From: Chitinophagaceae bacterium
GTDB taxonomy: Bacteria; Bacteroidota; Bacteroidia; Chitinophagales; Chitinophagaceae
Assembly (NCBI GenBank): GCA_003167015.1
Contig: PMUF01000293.1
Coordinates: 4,830-16,771 of the forward strand
Direction of reading: 5' to 3'
DNA length: 11,942 nt
Below the pieces are notes generated by a model. It made no database searches. It was not told where the DNA came from and worked only from the letters and a program-made list of their open reading frames with translations. This document shows positions 1 to 6,239 of the stretch, piece after piece; the stretch's first letter is position 1, and each line of letters begins with the position of its first letter. The position numbers and the translations under genes were made by a program.

Positions 1-2686
1 CCGCATAGTCCAGCACCTGGTCTTTTTCGATCTTCCCGACCCCGAAATATTTGCTTTCCGGATGTGCGAAATACCAGCCGCTGACAGAAGATGCGGGATA
101 CATGGCCAGCGACTCCGTCAATATGACGCCAATCTGCCTGGTCGCGTCAAGCATCGCAAACAGTTTTAGTTTTTCCGTATGGTCCGGACAGGCGGGATAA
201 CCCGGCGCCGGACGGATGCCCATATACTCTTCGTGGATCAGCTGTTCATTAGTGAGATGCTCTTCATGCACATATCCCCAATATTCCTTACGGACCCGCT
301 CATGCAGCAACTCGGTGAAAGCCTCCGCTAAACGATCTGCTAAAGCCTGCAGCATGATCTTATTGTAGTCGTCATGTGCGGCTTCGAAACGTTTGAGATG
401 CGGTTCGATTCCCTCCATGGTAACGACAAAAGCGCCGAGATGATCGCCCTTGCCCGTATCGGCAGGCGCAATAAAATCACTGAGAGAAATATTCGGCTGA
501 CCCGCTGCCTTCTTGATCTGCTGACGCAGAAACTCCAGTTGGACATCGCCGGTCCCCGCATCGTTGGAACCCACTTCCCCGCCAGCCGCCCCCGTCTTCA
601 CCACCACCGTATCCTTCCCGTCGGAATTCGCCGGCCAGAATCCGATCACGCCACGAGCCTTCAACCATTTCTCACGCACCAGTTGCGCCAGTAACGCTTT
701 CGCATCATTATACAGCTTGGTAGCCTCCACGCCTACAACCTCATCTTTCAGGATCTGCGGGAACTTGCCATGCAACTCCCAGGCGATAAAAAAGGGACCC
801 CAGTCAATAAATGGAGCGATTTCCGCCAAATCATATCCGTCGAATACTTTTGTTCCGGTAAACGTCGGTGCAACAGGTGCAAAGGAATCCCAGCCGATCT
901 TCACCTTATTATTTTGCGCAGCTGCGAATGGCAAATATTGCTTGACTGTCTTTTTATTCGTGAAATCATCCTTCAGCTTCACATACTCTTTACGAACAGT
1001 CTCTAAAAAATCCGGCTTCTGTTCAGGACTCAGCAGCGATCCCACCACCGTTACACTCCGCGAGGCATCCAGCACATGTACCACGCCCTTCCCAAATTCG
1101 GGAGCGATCTTGACCGCCGTATGCATCCTCGATGTCGTCGCTCCTCCGATCAACAACGGGATCTCGAAATCCTGCCGCTTCATTTCCTTTGCCACATGCA
1201 CCATCTCATCCAGCGACGGTGTAATGAGCCCGCTCAGGCCGATCACATCCACCTTCTCCCTTTTCGCCGTTTCCAGTATCTTATCTGTCGGGACCATGAC
1301 GCCGAGGTCGATGATATCGTAACCGTTACAGCCCAATACCACTCCGACAATGTTCTTGCCGATATCATGCACATCTCCTTTCACCGTTGCCAGCAGGATC
1401 TTGGCTGCACCCGCGGACTCCGTTCCTACCGTACCCGCTGCGAGATGCGCCAGCCGGCGATCTTCCTTCTCCTGTTCGATATAAGGAGTGAGGACCGCCA
1501 CGGATTTCTTCATCACCCGCGCACTTTTCACCACCTGCGGCAAGAACATCTTGCCGCTGCCGAACAGGTCTCCCACAACGTTCATCCCGGCCATCAGCGG
1601 GCCTTCGATGACATCCAGTGGCTTTGGATATTTTTGCCGCGCCTCTTCCGTGTCGGCATCGATGTAATCGGTAATGCCATTAACAAGAGCATGTTTCAGC
1701 CGCTCCTCCACCGGCCCCTGCCGCCACGCCTCATTCTTGACCTCCGCCTTGTCCTTGGCCTTGACCGTATCGGCAAAGGCCAGCAGTTTGTCCGTGGCAT
1801 CCGGGCTCCTGTTCAACACCACGTCCTCGCATAACTGCTTCAGCTGCGGCTCGATCTCGTCATAAACCACCAATGCACCTGCATTGACGATCCCCATGTC
1901 CATTCCTGCTTTGATGGCATAATACAGGAACACGCTGTGCATCGCTTCCCGTACCGGTTCATTTCCGCGGAAGGAGAAGCTGATATTACTGACGCCACCA
2001 CTGATGCGGGTCAGCGGCATCAGGCGTTTGACTTCCTTTATAGCCTCGATAAAATCGACCGCATAGTTGTTGTGCTCTTCGATGCCGGTGGCAATGGCGA
2101 AGATATTCAGATCGAAAATGATGTCTTCGGGATCATAACCCACCTTTTCGGTAAGGATCTTATAGGCCTTGTAGCTGATGTCTACTTTCCGCCGCATCGT
2201 ATCTGCCTGACCGAGTTCATCGAAGGCCATGACGATGACAGCCGCCCCATAACTCTTGCAGATGATCGCCTGCTCGATGAACTTCGCTTCCCCTTCTTTC
2301 ATCGAAATGGAGTTAACGATACATTTGCCCTGCACGCATTTCAGCCCGGCTTCGATGATGGAGAATTTCGACGAATCGATCATGATCGGGATCTTCGCAA
2401 TATCCGGCTCCGCCTGCAGGAGGTTCAGGTAAGTCTGCATCGCCTTCTCTCCGTCCAGCAACGCATCATCCATGTTGACATCCAGGATCTGTGCGCCATT
2501 CTCTGCCTGTTGCCGGGCGACACTCAGTGCTTCCTCGTATTTATTTTCGCGAATGAGCCTGGCGAACTTCTTCGAACCCGTGACATTGGTACGCTCACCT
2601 ATATTGACAAAATTGGTCTGAGGTCTTACCACCAGGGGCTCTAACCCAGAGAGACGCAGAAAAGGCTTTATCGTAGCAATGGCCAT
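1..2686 (-). CDS. metH: Cobalamin-dependent methionine synthase, folate/B12/activation modules (C-terminus beyond left edge)
   Basis: This protein transfers the methyl group of 5-methyltetrahydrofolate through cobalamin to homocysteine, making methionine in the cytoplasm. The 895 residues visible cover three modules. The pterin-binding module is at about 20-300, with the NIGERTNVTGSK motif at 28-39 and DVNMDD at 69-74. The cobalamin cap and Rossmann modules span about 330-565; the lower-ligand motif DVHDIG has its His at 440. The AdoMet reactivation module starts near 575, with PGYPACPDHTEK around Cys833 and YFGVGKIEKDQV near the edge. By comparison with E. coli MetH, about 15-25 residues are missing. 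The N-terminal homocysteine module is absent because the gene upstream encodes it, 42 bp away. ATG at 2686 is the only possible start nearby, since an in-frame TAA lies at 2702-2704. An AAAGG stretch 11 nt upstream may serve as a weak ribosome site. Family assignment is very secure. Confidence 0.97.
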   Translation of the reverse strand, partial: MAIATIKPFLRLSGLEPLVVRPQTNFVNIGERTNVTGSKKFARLIRENKYEEALSVARQQAENGAQILDVNMDDALLDGEKAMQTYLNLLQAEPDIAKIPIMIDSSKFSIIEAGLKCVQGKCIVNSISMKEGEAKFIEQAIICKSYGAAVIVMAFDELGQADTMRRKVDISYKAYKILTEKVGYDPEDIIFDLNIFAIATGIEEHNNYAVDFIEAIKEVKRLMPLTRISGGVSNISFSFRGNEPVREAMHSVFLYYAIKAGMDMGIVNAGALVVYDEIEPQLKQLCEDVVLNRSPDATDKLLAFADTVKAKDKAEVKNEAWRQGPVEERLKHALVNGITDYIDADTEEARQKYPKPLDVIEGPLMAGMNVVGDLFGSGKMFLPQVVKSARVMKKSVAVLTPYIEQEKEDRRLAHLAAGTVGTESAGAAKILLATVKGDVHDIGKNIVGVVLGCNGYDIIDLGVMVPTDKILETAKREKVDVIGLSGLITPSLDEMVHVAKEMKRQDFEIPLLIGGATTSRMHTAVKIAPEFGKGVVHVLDASRSVTVVGSLLSPEQKPDFLETVRKEYVKLKDDFTNKKTVKQYLPFAAAQNNKVKIGWDSFAPVAPTFTGTKVFDGYDLAEIAPFIDWGPFFIAWELHGKFPQILKDEVVGVEATKLYNDAKALLAQLVREKWLKARGVIGFWPANSDGKDTVVVKTGAAGGEVGSNDAGTGDVQLEFLRQQIKKAAGQPNISLSDFIAPADTGKGDHLGAFVVTMEGIEPHLKRFEAAHDDYNKIMLQALADRLAEAFTELLHERVRKEYWGYVHEEHLTNEQLIHEEYMGIRPAPGYPACPDHTEKLKLFAMLDATRQIGVILTESLAMYPASSVSGWYFAHPESKYFGVGKIEKDQVLDYA

Positions 2687-2728
2687 CTTATTTGAATCCT
2701 TTTATATAAAATATTTTCTCATGTTTGT

Positions 2729-3754
2729 TCACACCAATTCCTTTTCTATAACGGGCAGTGGTCTCGGTCCGATGACGGCGACATGCTGCGCAATATGGCG
2801 GATATGGTCGGGGGTAGTGCCGCAGCAGCCGCCTACAATATTAACCCAGCCGTTGGCTGCCCATTCTTCGATAAAGTGGGCGGTCTCTTCCGGCTGCTCG
2901 TCATATTCACCCATCGTATTCGGCAGACCGGCATTGGGATAGGCCGAGGTATAACAGGCAGCGATCTGGCTCAGTTCTTCGATATGCGACCGCATTTCGG
3001 CAGCCCCGAGGGCGCAGTTCAGCCCGATGCTCAATGGCCTGGCATGCATCACCGAGACATAGAAGGCTTCCAGCGTTTGACCGCTAAGTGTCCGTCCGCT
3101 GGCATCTGTAATCGTTCCGCTGATGAGGATCGGCAACTCCGGCTGATGGCTGTCCCGGAAATATTTTTTGATGGCATAAATGGCCGCCTTTGCATTCAGC
3201 GTGTCGAAGATGGTTTCGATCAGCAGCAGATCGACGCCGCCCTCTACTAAACCCTTTATCTGTTCGTAATAGGCCGTAGCTACCTCGTCGAAGCTGACCG
3301 CCCGAAATCCCGGGTTGTTCACATCGGGAGACAGCGAAAGGGTCTTATTCATCGGGCCGATAGCGCCGGCGACAAACCGGGGCTTGTCCGGGTTGCGTGC
3401 CGTATAATCCGTGGCCGCTTTTTTGGCCAGGGTAGCCGCTGCCACATTGATCTCAAAGGCCAGGGCTTCCATATGATAGTCAGCCATGCTGATTTGCTGG
3501 GCATTGAAGGTATTCGTCTCGATGATATCGGCGCCCGCTTCCAGGTATTCCCGGTGGATGCCTTCGATGATCGCCGGCTGGGTGAGGACCAGCAGGTCAT
3601 TGTTGCCCTTCAGGTCGGAAGGCCAGTCTTTGAAACGTTCGCCACGATAATCCTTTTCTTCCAGCTTATGCCGCTGGATCATCGTCCCCATCGCTCCGTC
3701 GATGACCAGAATGCTTTCTTTCAGGCGCTCCTGGATAGTTTTGCGTATGTCCAT
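2729..3754 (-). CDS. Homocysteine S-methyltransferase module of split methionine synthase (MetH N-terminal part)
   Basis: This 341-residue protein is the zinc-dependent homocysteine-binding barrel that forms the N-terminus of one-piece MetH enzymes. It should activate homocysteine as a thiolate for methylation by the cobalamin carried on the neighbouring protein. The start matches the family (IDGAMGTMIQ at 18-27), followed by ADIIETNTFNAQ (75-86) and GAIGPMNKTLS (130-140). The zinc ligands are Cys247 (GLNCALG) and Cys310-Cys311 (GGCCGTT), the same numbers as in E. coli MetH. The protein ends soon after the barrel, so it is one complete domain and not a truncated product. It is the first gene of a two-gene unit; the second starts 42 bp downstream in the same frame. 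ATG at 3754 is preceded, 8 nt upstream, by a strong AAGGAGG site, unlike the other genes here. An alternative reading is a stand-alone methyltransferase using another methyl donor, but the neighbour makes the split-MetH role far likelier. Confidence 0.95.
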   Translation of the reverse strand: MDIRKTIQERLKESILVIDGAMGTMIQRHKLEEKDYRGERFKDWPSDLKGNNDLLVLTQPAIIEGIHREYLEAGADIIETNTFNAQQISMADYHMEALAFEINVAAATLAKKAATDYTARNPDKPRFVAGAIGPMNKTLSLSPDVNNPGFRAVSFDEVATAYYEQIKGLVEGGVDLLLIETIFDTLNAKAAIYAIKKYFRDSHQPELPILISGTITDASGRTLSGQTLEAFYVSVMHARPLSIGLNCALGAAEMRSHIEELSQIAACYTSAYPNAGLPNTMGEYDEQPEETAHFIEEWAANGWVNIVGGCCGTTPDHIRHIAQHVAVIGPRPLPVIEKELV

Positions 3755-3762
3755 ACTAATAT

Positions 3763-3769
3763 CCTCCTT
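3763..3769 (-). promoter_or_regulatory. Strong Shine-Dalgarno site of the homocysteine methyltransferase gene, possibly sequestered
   Basis: The minus strand reads AAGGAGG 8 nt before the ATG at 3754. Bacteroidota seldom rely on such sites, and no other gene in the window has one this strong. The preceding bases read TCCT followed by an A run, so TCCT (3778-3775) could pair locally with AGGA (3768-3765). A second complementary stretch lies in the loop of the hairpin at 3845-3878. Control of ribosome access is inferred, not shown. Confidence 0.6.
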
Positions 3770-3844
3770 TTTTTAGGAAAATCCGATCCGGAACGGCAAA
3801 ACGCTTTTTTGGGTGAAAAATTTTCTGAACTACTGATAACGAGG

Positions 3845-3878
3845 GAAATAACCGATAGATGAAGGAAGGTGTTATTTC
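3845..3878 (-). promoter_or_regulatory. Leader hairpin with anti-Shine-Dalgarno loop
   Basis: GAAATAAC (3878-3871) and GTTATTTC (3852-3845) form a perfect 8-bp inverted repeat with an 18-nt loop on the transcribed strand. The loop contains CCTTCCTT (3869-3862). This can pair with AAGGAGG at 3769-3763 over seven consecutive positions, one of them G-U. The stem lies inside the untranslated leader, directly after the larger stem at 3878-3959. The repeat and the complementarity are visible directly; the loop-to-ribosome-site pseudoknot is inferred. Confidence 0.55.
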
Positions 3879-3959
3879 GGACGTTTATTAGTTCAGTTCA
3901 TTCCGCCTCGAAGCGTCGGCTCCGGCCATACAGGGCTGAACAATAAACAAATCCGCCCG
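3878..3959 (-). ncRNA. Long imperfect stem in the metH leader, candidate cis-regulatory RNA
   Basis: On the transcribed strand, GTTTATTGTTCAG (3948-3936) pairs with CTGAACTAATAAAC (3896-3883) over 13 bp with one bulged T. Outside it, CGGGC (3959-3955) can pair with GTCCG (3882-3878), or CGGA with TCCG in the alternative register. The 39-nt interior holds smaller hairpins: GGC-CGGA-GCC at about 3927-3918, and one around CGCTTCGAGGCG. No U tract follows, so it is not a terminator, and it lies downstream of the predicted transcription start. I do not recognise the SAM-I, cobalamin or SAH riboswitch consensus in it. A methionine-pathway ligand would fit the gene, but that is a guess. Confidence 0.5.
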
Positions 3960-3968
3960 TACAGAGCA

Positions 3969-3976
3969 CAAATATA
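3969..3976 (-). promoter_or_regulatory. Putative -7 promoter box of the split methionine synthase operon
   Basis: The minus strand reads TATATTTG, an exact match to the Bacteroidota TAnnTTTG element. Transcription would start near 3965-3962 and give a leader of about 210 nt before the ATG at 3754. No clear TTTG -33 element is seen at the expected distance. That region is instead occupied by the recR terminator stem, so promoter strength is uncertain or may depend on an activator. Confidence 0.55.
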
Positions 3977-3978
3977 CG

Positions 3979-4026
3979 AAAAAAATCAGGATTGTGAACG
4001 TCATCTGCCTGACAACCAAACCTGAT
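3979..4026 (-). terminator. Probable intrinsic terminator after recR
   Basis: ATCAGG (4026-4021) and CCTGAT (3990-3985) form a 6-bp stem on the minus strand. An inner GTCA/TGAC hairpin lies in the intervening 30 nt, and a run of seven T follows (3985-3979). The structure starts 5 nt after the recR stop codon. The outer stem is short and the inside is imperfect, so efficiency may be modest. The T run ends only 2 nt before the -7 box of the next operon. Confidence 0.5.
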
Positions 4027-4031
4027 GCTAA

Positions 4032-4649
4032 CTACCCCGCCCGGTAGCTTTCCACCGGCAGGCGATTGGTGATCGACCGTGCCAGCGTCATCTCGTCGGC
4101 ATATTCCAACTCACCGCCAAAGGCTATCCCCCGGGCAATCGTAGTGACCCTCACCGGGATGTCCTGTAACCTCTTCTGGATGTAATAGATGGTAGTATCC
4201 CCCTGGATGGTAGGATTCAGGGCGAAGATCAGCTCCTGCGGCCGCTCTTTCCGTACGCGGCTGACCAGGGATTCGATATTCAGTTGATCGGGACCGACTC
4301 CGTCCAGCGGTGAAATGATCCCACCCAGCACGTGATAGGCGCCATTGTATTGTTGGGTACTTTCGATCGCGATCACCTCCCGGATGGTCTCCACGACGCA
4401 AATCAGCTCCTGCTTCCGGAAGGAATTGCTGCAGATGGAACAGATGTCCCCATCGGCTACATTATGACAACGCTGGCAGAATTTGATCTCCTGCCGCATC
4501 CGCACCAGCGCCTCGCTCAAACCCTGTGTACTGGCGGCGTCGGCACGCAGCAAGTGAAGCACCAGCCGCAGTGCTGTCTTTTTCCCTATCCCCGGCAACC
4601 GGGCAAATTCACTGACCGCACTTTCCAATAAGGCAGAAGAAAATTGCAT
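4032..4649 (-). CDS. recR: Recombination mediator protein RecR
   Basis: RecR works with RecO and RecF to load RecA onto SSB-coated single-stranded gaps during recombinational repair. The 205-residue length is typical. In order it has a helix-hairpin-helix segment (LPGIGKKTA, 18-26), a zinc finger with Cys58, Cys61, Cys70 and Cys73, and a TOPRIM domain from about 81. The TOPRIM domain contains the acidic residue in CVVETIREV (Glu87) and ALNPTIQGDTT (143-153). The conserved C-terminal stretch ARGIAFGGELEYADE follows at 172-186. No key residue is missing. The ATG at 4649 gives the standard MQFSSALLE opening. A TAnnTTTG box ends 4 nt before it, suggesting a nearly leaderless transcript. It lies 53 bp after the lipoprotein gene. 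The repair helicase further upstream has a related role, but both genes seem to carry their own promoters. Confidence 0.97.
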   Translation of the reverse strand: MQFSSALLESAVSEFARLPGIGKKTALRLVLHLLRADAASTQGLSEALVRMRQEIKFCQRCHNVADGDICSICSNSFRKQELICVVETIREVIAIESTQQYNGAYHVLGGIISPLDGVGPDQLNIESLVSRVRKERPQELIFALNPTIQGDTTIYYIQKRLQDIPVRVTTIARGIAFGGELEYADEMTLARSITNRLPVESYRAG

Positions 4650-4653
4650 GGCA

Positions 4654-4661
4654 CAAATTTA
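4654..4661 (-). promoter_or_regulatory. Putative -7 box immediately before recR
   Basis: The minus strand reads TAAATTTG, followed by TGCC and the recR ATG. If the usual distance of about 4 nt from box to transcription start holds, the mRNA would begin at or next to the start codon. No convincing -33 TTTG is visible upstream, so recR may also receive transcription from the lipoprotein gene. Confidence 0.4.
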
Positions 4662-4681
4662 CGCCAGATCGAGCACATTGC

Positions 4682-4697
4682 CGCCCCGAAAGGGGCG
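4682..4697 (-). terminator. GC-rich hairpin after the lipoprotein gene, possible terminator
   Basis: CGCCCC and GGGGCG form a perfect 6-bp stem around a 4-nt loop (TTTC on the transcribed strand), 5 nt after the lipoprotein stop codon. It is very stable but has no T run on the minus-strand side. It could be a weak terminator, a pause site or an mRNA 3' protective hairpin. The region from 4650 to 4702 holds nothing else apart from the recR -7 box. Confidence 0.35.
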
Positions 4698-4702
4698 AGC
4701 CT

Positions 4703-6175
4703 CTAAAAAGTATAATCCCAGTCATTATCCCAATTGGCCTTGACAGTGAACTTCTTACGGATGGTAATGATCTTTTCCGGCTGTCGGTGCTTTTTGAAGA
4801 ACTGCCCGGCATCCCATTTTCCATTCCCATTGGTGTCAAACAAGATCCGCAGCTCATAATCACCCGGCTTGAACAGCACTTTGCGGATCTCTTTCTTGTT
4901 GCCGAATGGAAATGAATATTTCAGCGCATCCCCCTGGAACATCAGCAGGACAGGCTTCTTAGTCAGATCCAGGTTAAAGGCCCGGATGCGGACCTCACCG
5001 TAATCGATGTCCTTCTTCGTACGGAAGGTGACCGTATCATCCTTCAGGAGCTTCCTGGCGGCCGAATCCATGACAGACGTTTTGGGCAGGATCAGGTTGA
5101 ATTTCGTATCCAAGGGCCAGGAATAATAAAGGTCGAAGTTCTTATTCAGGGTATCCCTGACCCATCGGTACTGCTTGAGACTGATGTCCTTGAAATTCTC
5201 ATCCGTGAACCTGACCTGGGTGGAATCGAAGAGTTTCAGGCCCTGGGTAAAGGTCATCCGGAAAGTGTCCAGTGCATCGAAAACACTATTCGACACATTG
5301 ACTGACAGCTGCAATCTTTTGTCCTTCTCTTTCTTGGGCTTCGGAGTGCTGCTTTTGTTAGACCCGCCGGACCCCGAATTGCTGTTCGAGTTGCTGCTTT
5401 TAGACTTGGTATCGGGTATTTCCGAATAGGCGTACATCGTGATGAAATGCCCGGAATTAACATTCACGGTGACCGGCGAGTCCGCAAAGGCGAACAGCTG
5501 GGATTTCGACAGGTATTTGTGCGAGCCGCCTTCATCCTTCATGGCATAGATCGCATAACGCCCCGGCTCCAGGTAGTTGAAAAAAAAGCGGCCATTCGTG
5601 TCGACCTTCGTGAGATAGCGGGGACGATCCTTGACGACTGCCGAATCATCGAACTTTCTATGCAGCACTACCACCATGCTGGAGTCGGCCTTACCGGTCT
5701 GCGCCAGGATAACCGTTCCCGCCACCTGCCCCGAGTCGATATGGTCACCAGTGGAAAAGACATAGGTGAAATTCCGAAGGACATTGCCTTCGTTCACGTC
5801 CTTGATACCCTTGTAAAAATTCAGCGAATAGGTCGTATTCGGTTGCAAGGTATCTTTCAGCTTCACGGTCAGCAACTGAAGATGGCCGTCCGCAAGGGGT
5901 TCTACCTTAGGCAGAGGATTAACGATCAGTTCCGTGCGGATATCTTTCGGATCGATGTATTCGTCGAATTTGAAGATGATCTTCTGGCCCGTCATCTTAC
6001 CCCCGCCGAAATGTAGGGTGGCATTCGGGGGCGTGGCACTGAGCAATACGGGCGGGATCGTGTCTCTGGGACCCCCCGACGGCGGGACGATATTGGCACA
6101 CCCCGAATGTGTAAAGGCGCCTATGATAAGCAGGGCAAAGAAAGAAAGGAATAAAAGACCTTTTTGGAATGTCAT
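4703..6175 (-). CDS. Ig-like domain (SbsA/Big_5 type) lipoprotein
   Basis: This is a predicted lipoprotein of 490 residues. The N-terminus is a short basic stretch followed by a hydrophobic segment (about 6-21) and Cys26 in the HSGC context, a plausible but non-canonical lipobox. The mature protein opens with PPSGGPRDTIPPVLL, typical of Bacteroidota proteins annotated with an SbsA-like Ig domain. That domain covers about 37-143 and includes FDEYIDPKD and LQPNTTYSLNF. A transthyretin or carboxypeptidase-regulatory-like beta domain follows (about 150-243, with DTNGRFFFNYLEPGRYAIYA). After a Ser/Asn/Gly-rich linker and a basic patch (257-287) come two further beta-rich regions (288-388 and 389-490). 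The last contains FDTNGNGKWDAG (446-457), a possible calcium-binding loop. The protein is likely anchored in the outer membrane; its specific function is unknown. It sits between two repair genes without an obvious functional link, and has its own -7 box. Confidence 0.85.
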   Translation of the reverse strand: MTFQKGLLFLSFFALLIIGAFTHSGCANIVPPSGGPRDTIPPVLLSATPPNATLHFGGGKMTGQKIIFKFDEYIDPKDIRTELIVNPLPKVEPLADGHLQLLTVKLKDTLQPNTTYSLNFYKGIKDVNEGNVLRNFTYVFSTGDHIDSGQVAGTVILAQTGKADSSMVVVLHRKFDDSAVVKDRPRYLTKVDTNGRFFFNYLEPGRYAIYAMKDEGGSHKYLSKSQLFAFADSPVTVNVNSGHFITMYAYSEIPDTKSKSSNSNSNSGSGGSNKSSTPKPKKEKDKRLQLSVNVSNSVFDALDTFRMTFTQGLKLFDSTQVRFTDENFKDISLKQYRWVRDTLNKNFDLYYSWPLDTKFNLILPKTSVMDSAARKLLKDDTVTFRTKKDIDYGEVRIRAFNLDLTKKPVLLMFQGDALKYSFPFGNKKEIRKVLFKPGDYELRILFDTNGNGKWDAGQFFKKHRQPEKIITIRKKFTVKANWDNDWDYTF

Positions 6176-6181
6176 ATTTTA

Positions 6182-6189
6182 CAAACATA
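6182..6189 (-). promoter_or_regulatory. Putative -7 box of the lipoprotein gene
   Basis: The minus strand reads TATGTTTG, matching TAnnTTTG, and ends 6 nt before the ATG at 6175. A T run ending in G lies 14 nt further upstream, which is shorter than the usual spacing for a -33 element. The 64-bp gap to the helicase gene holds only this box and a small GGGT-TT-ACCC palindrome (plus-strand reading) just upstream of it. No helicase terminator is obvious. Confidence 0.4.
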
Positions 6190-6239
6190 GTGGGTTTACC
6201 CCGCAAAAAAATGTTATTTCCGATGCCTCTTAGCCAGGG

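Noticed and set aside
564..1834. Two plus-strand open frames of 252 codons each opposite metH
   Set aside because: They are antisense to strongly conserved MetH pterin, cobalamin and activation sequence, are rich in unlikely residue runs, and resemble no family. They are shadows of the GC-biased codons on the other strand.
2702..2722. Six-codon mini-ORF between the two methionine synthase genes
   Set aside because: ATG followed by five codons and TAA in a 42-bp gap is easily due to chance. There is no Shine-Dalgarno site or other sign of translation.
3755..3965. Known SAM-I, SAH or cobalamin riboswitch in the metH leader
   Set aside because: None of the conserved cores I can recall, such as the B12 box or the SAM-I GAGGGA/GGCCC elements, is present. 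A covariance search could still overturn this.
4649..4667. TGGCAC sequences near 4649 and 9436 as sigma-54 -24 elements
   Set aside because: Neither is followed at the required spacing by a TTGC-type -12 element, and both overlap better TAnnTTTG/TTTG promoter matches on the other strand.
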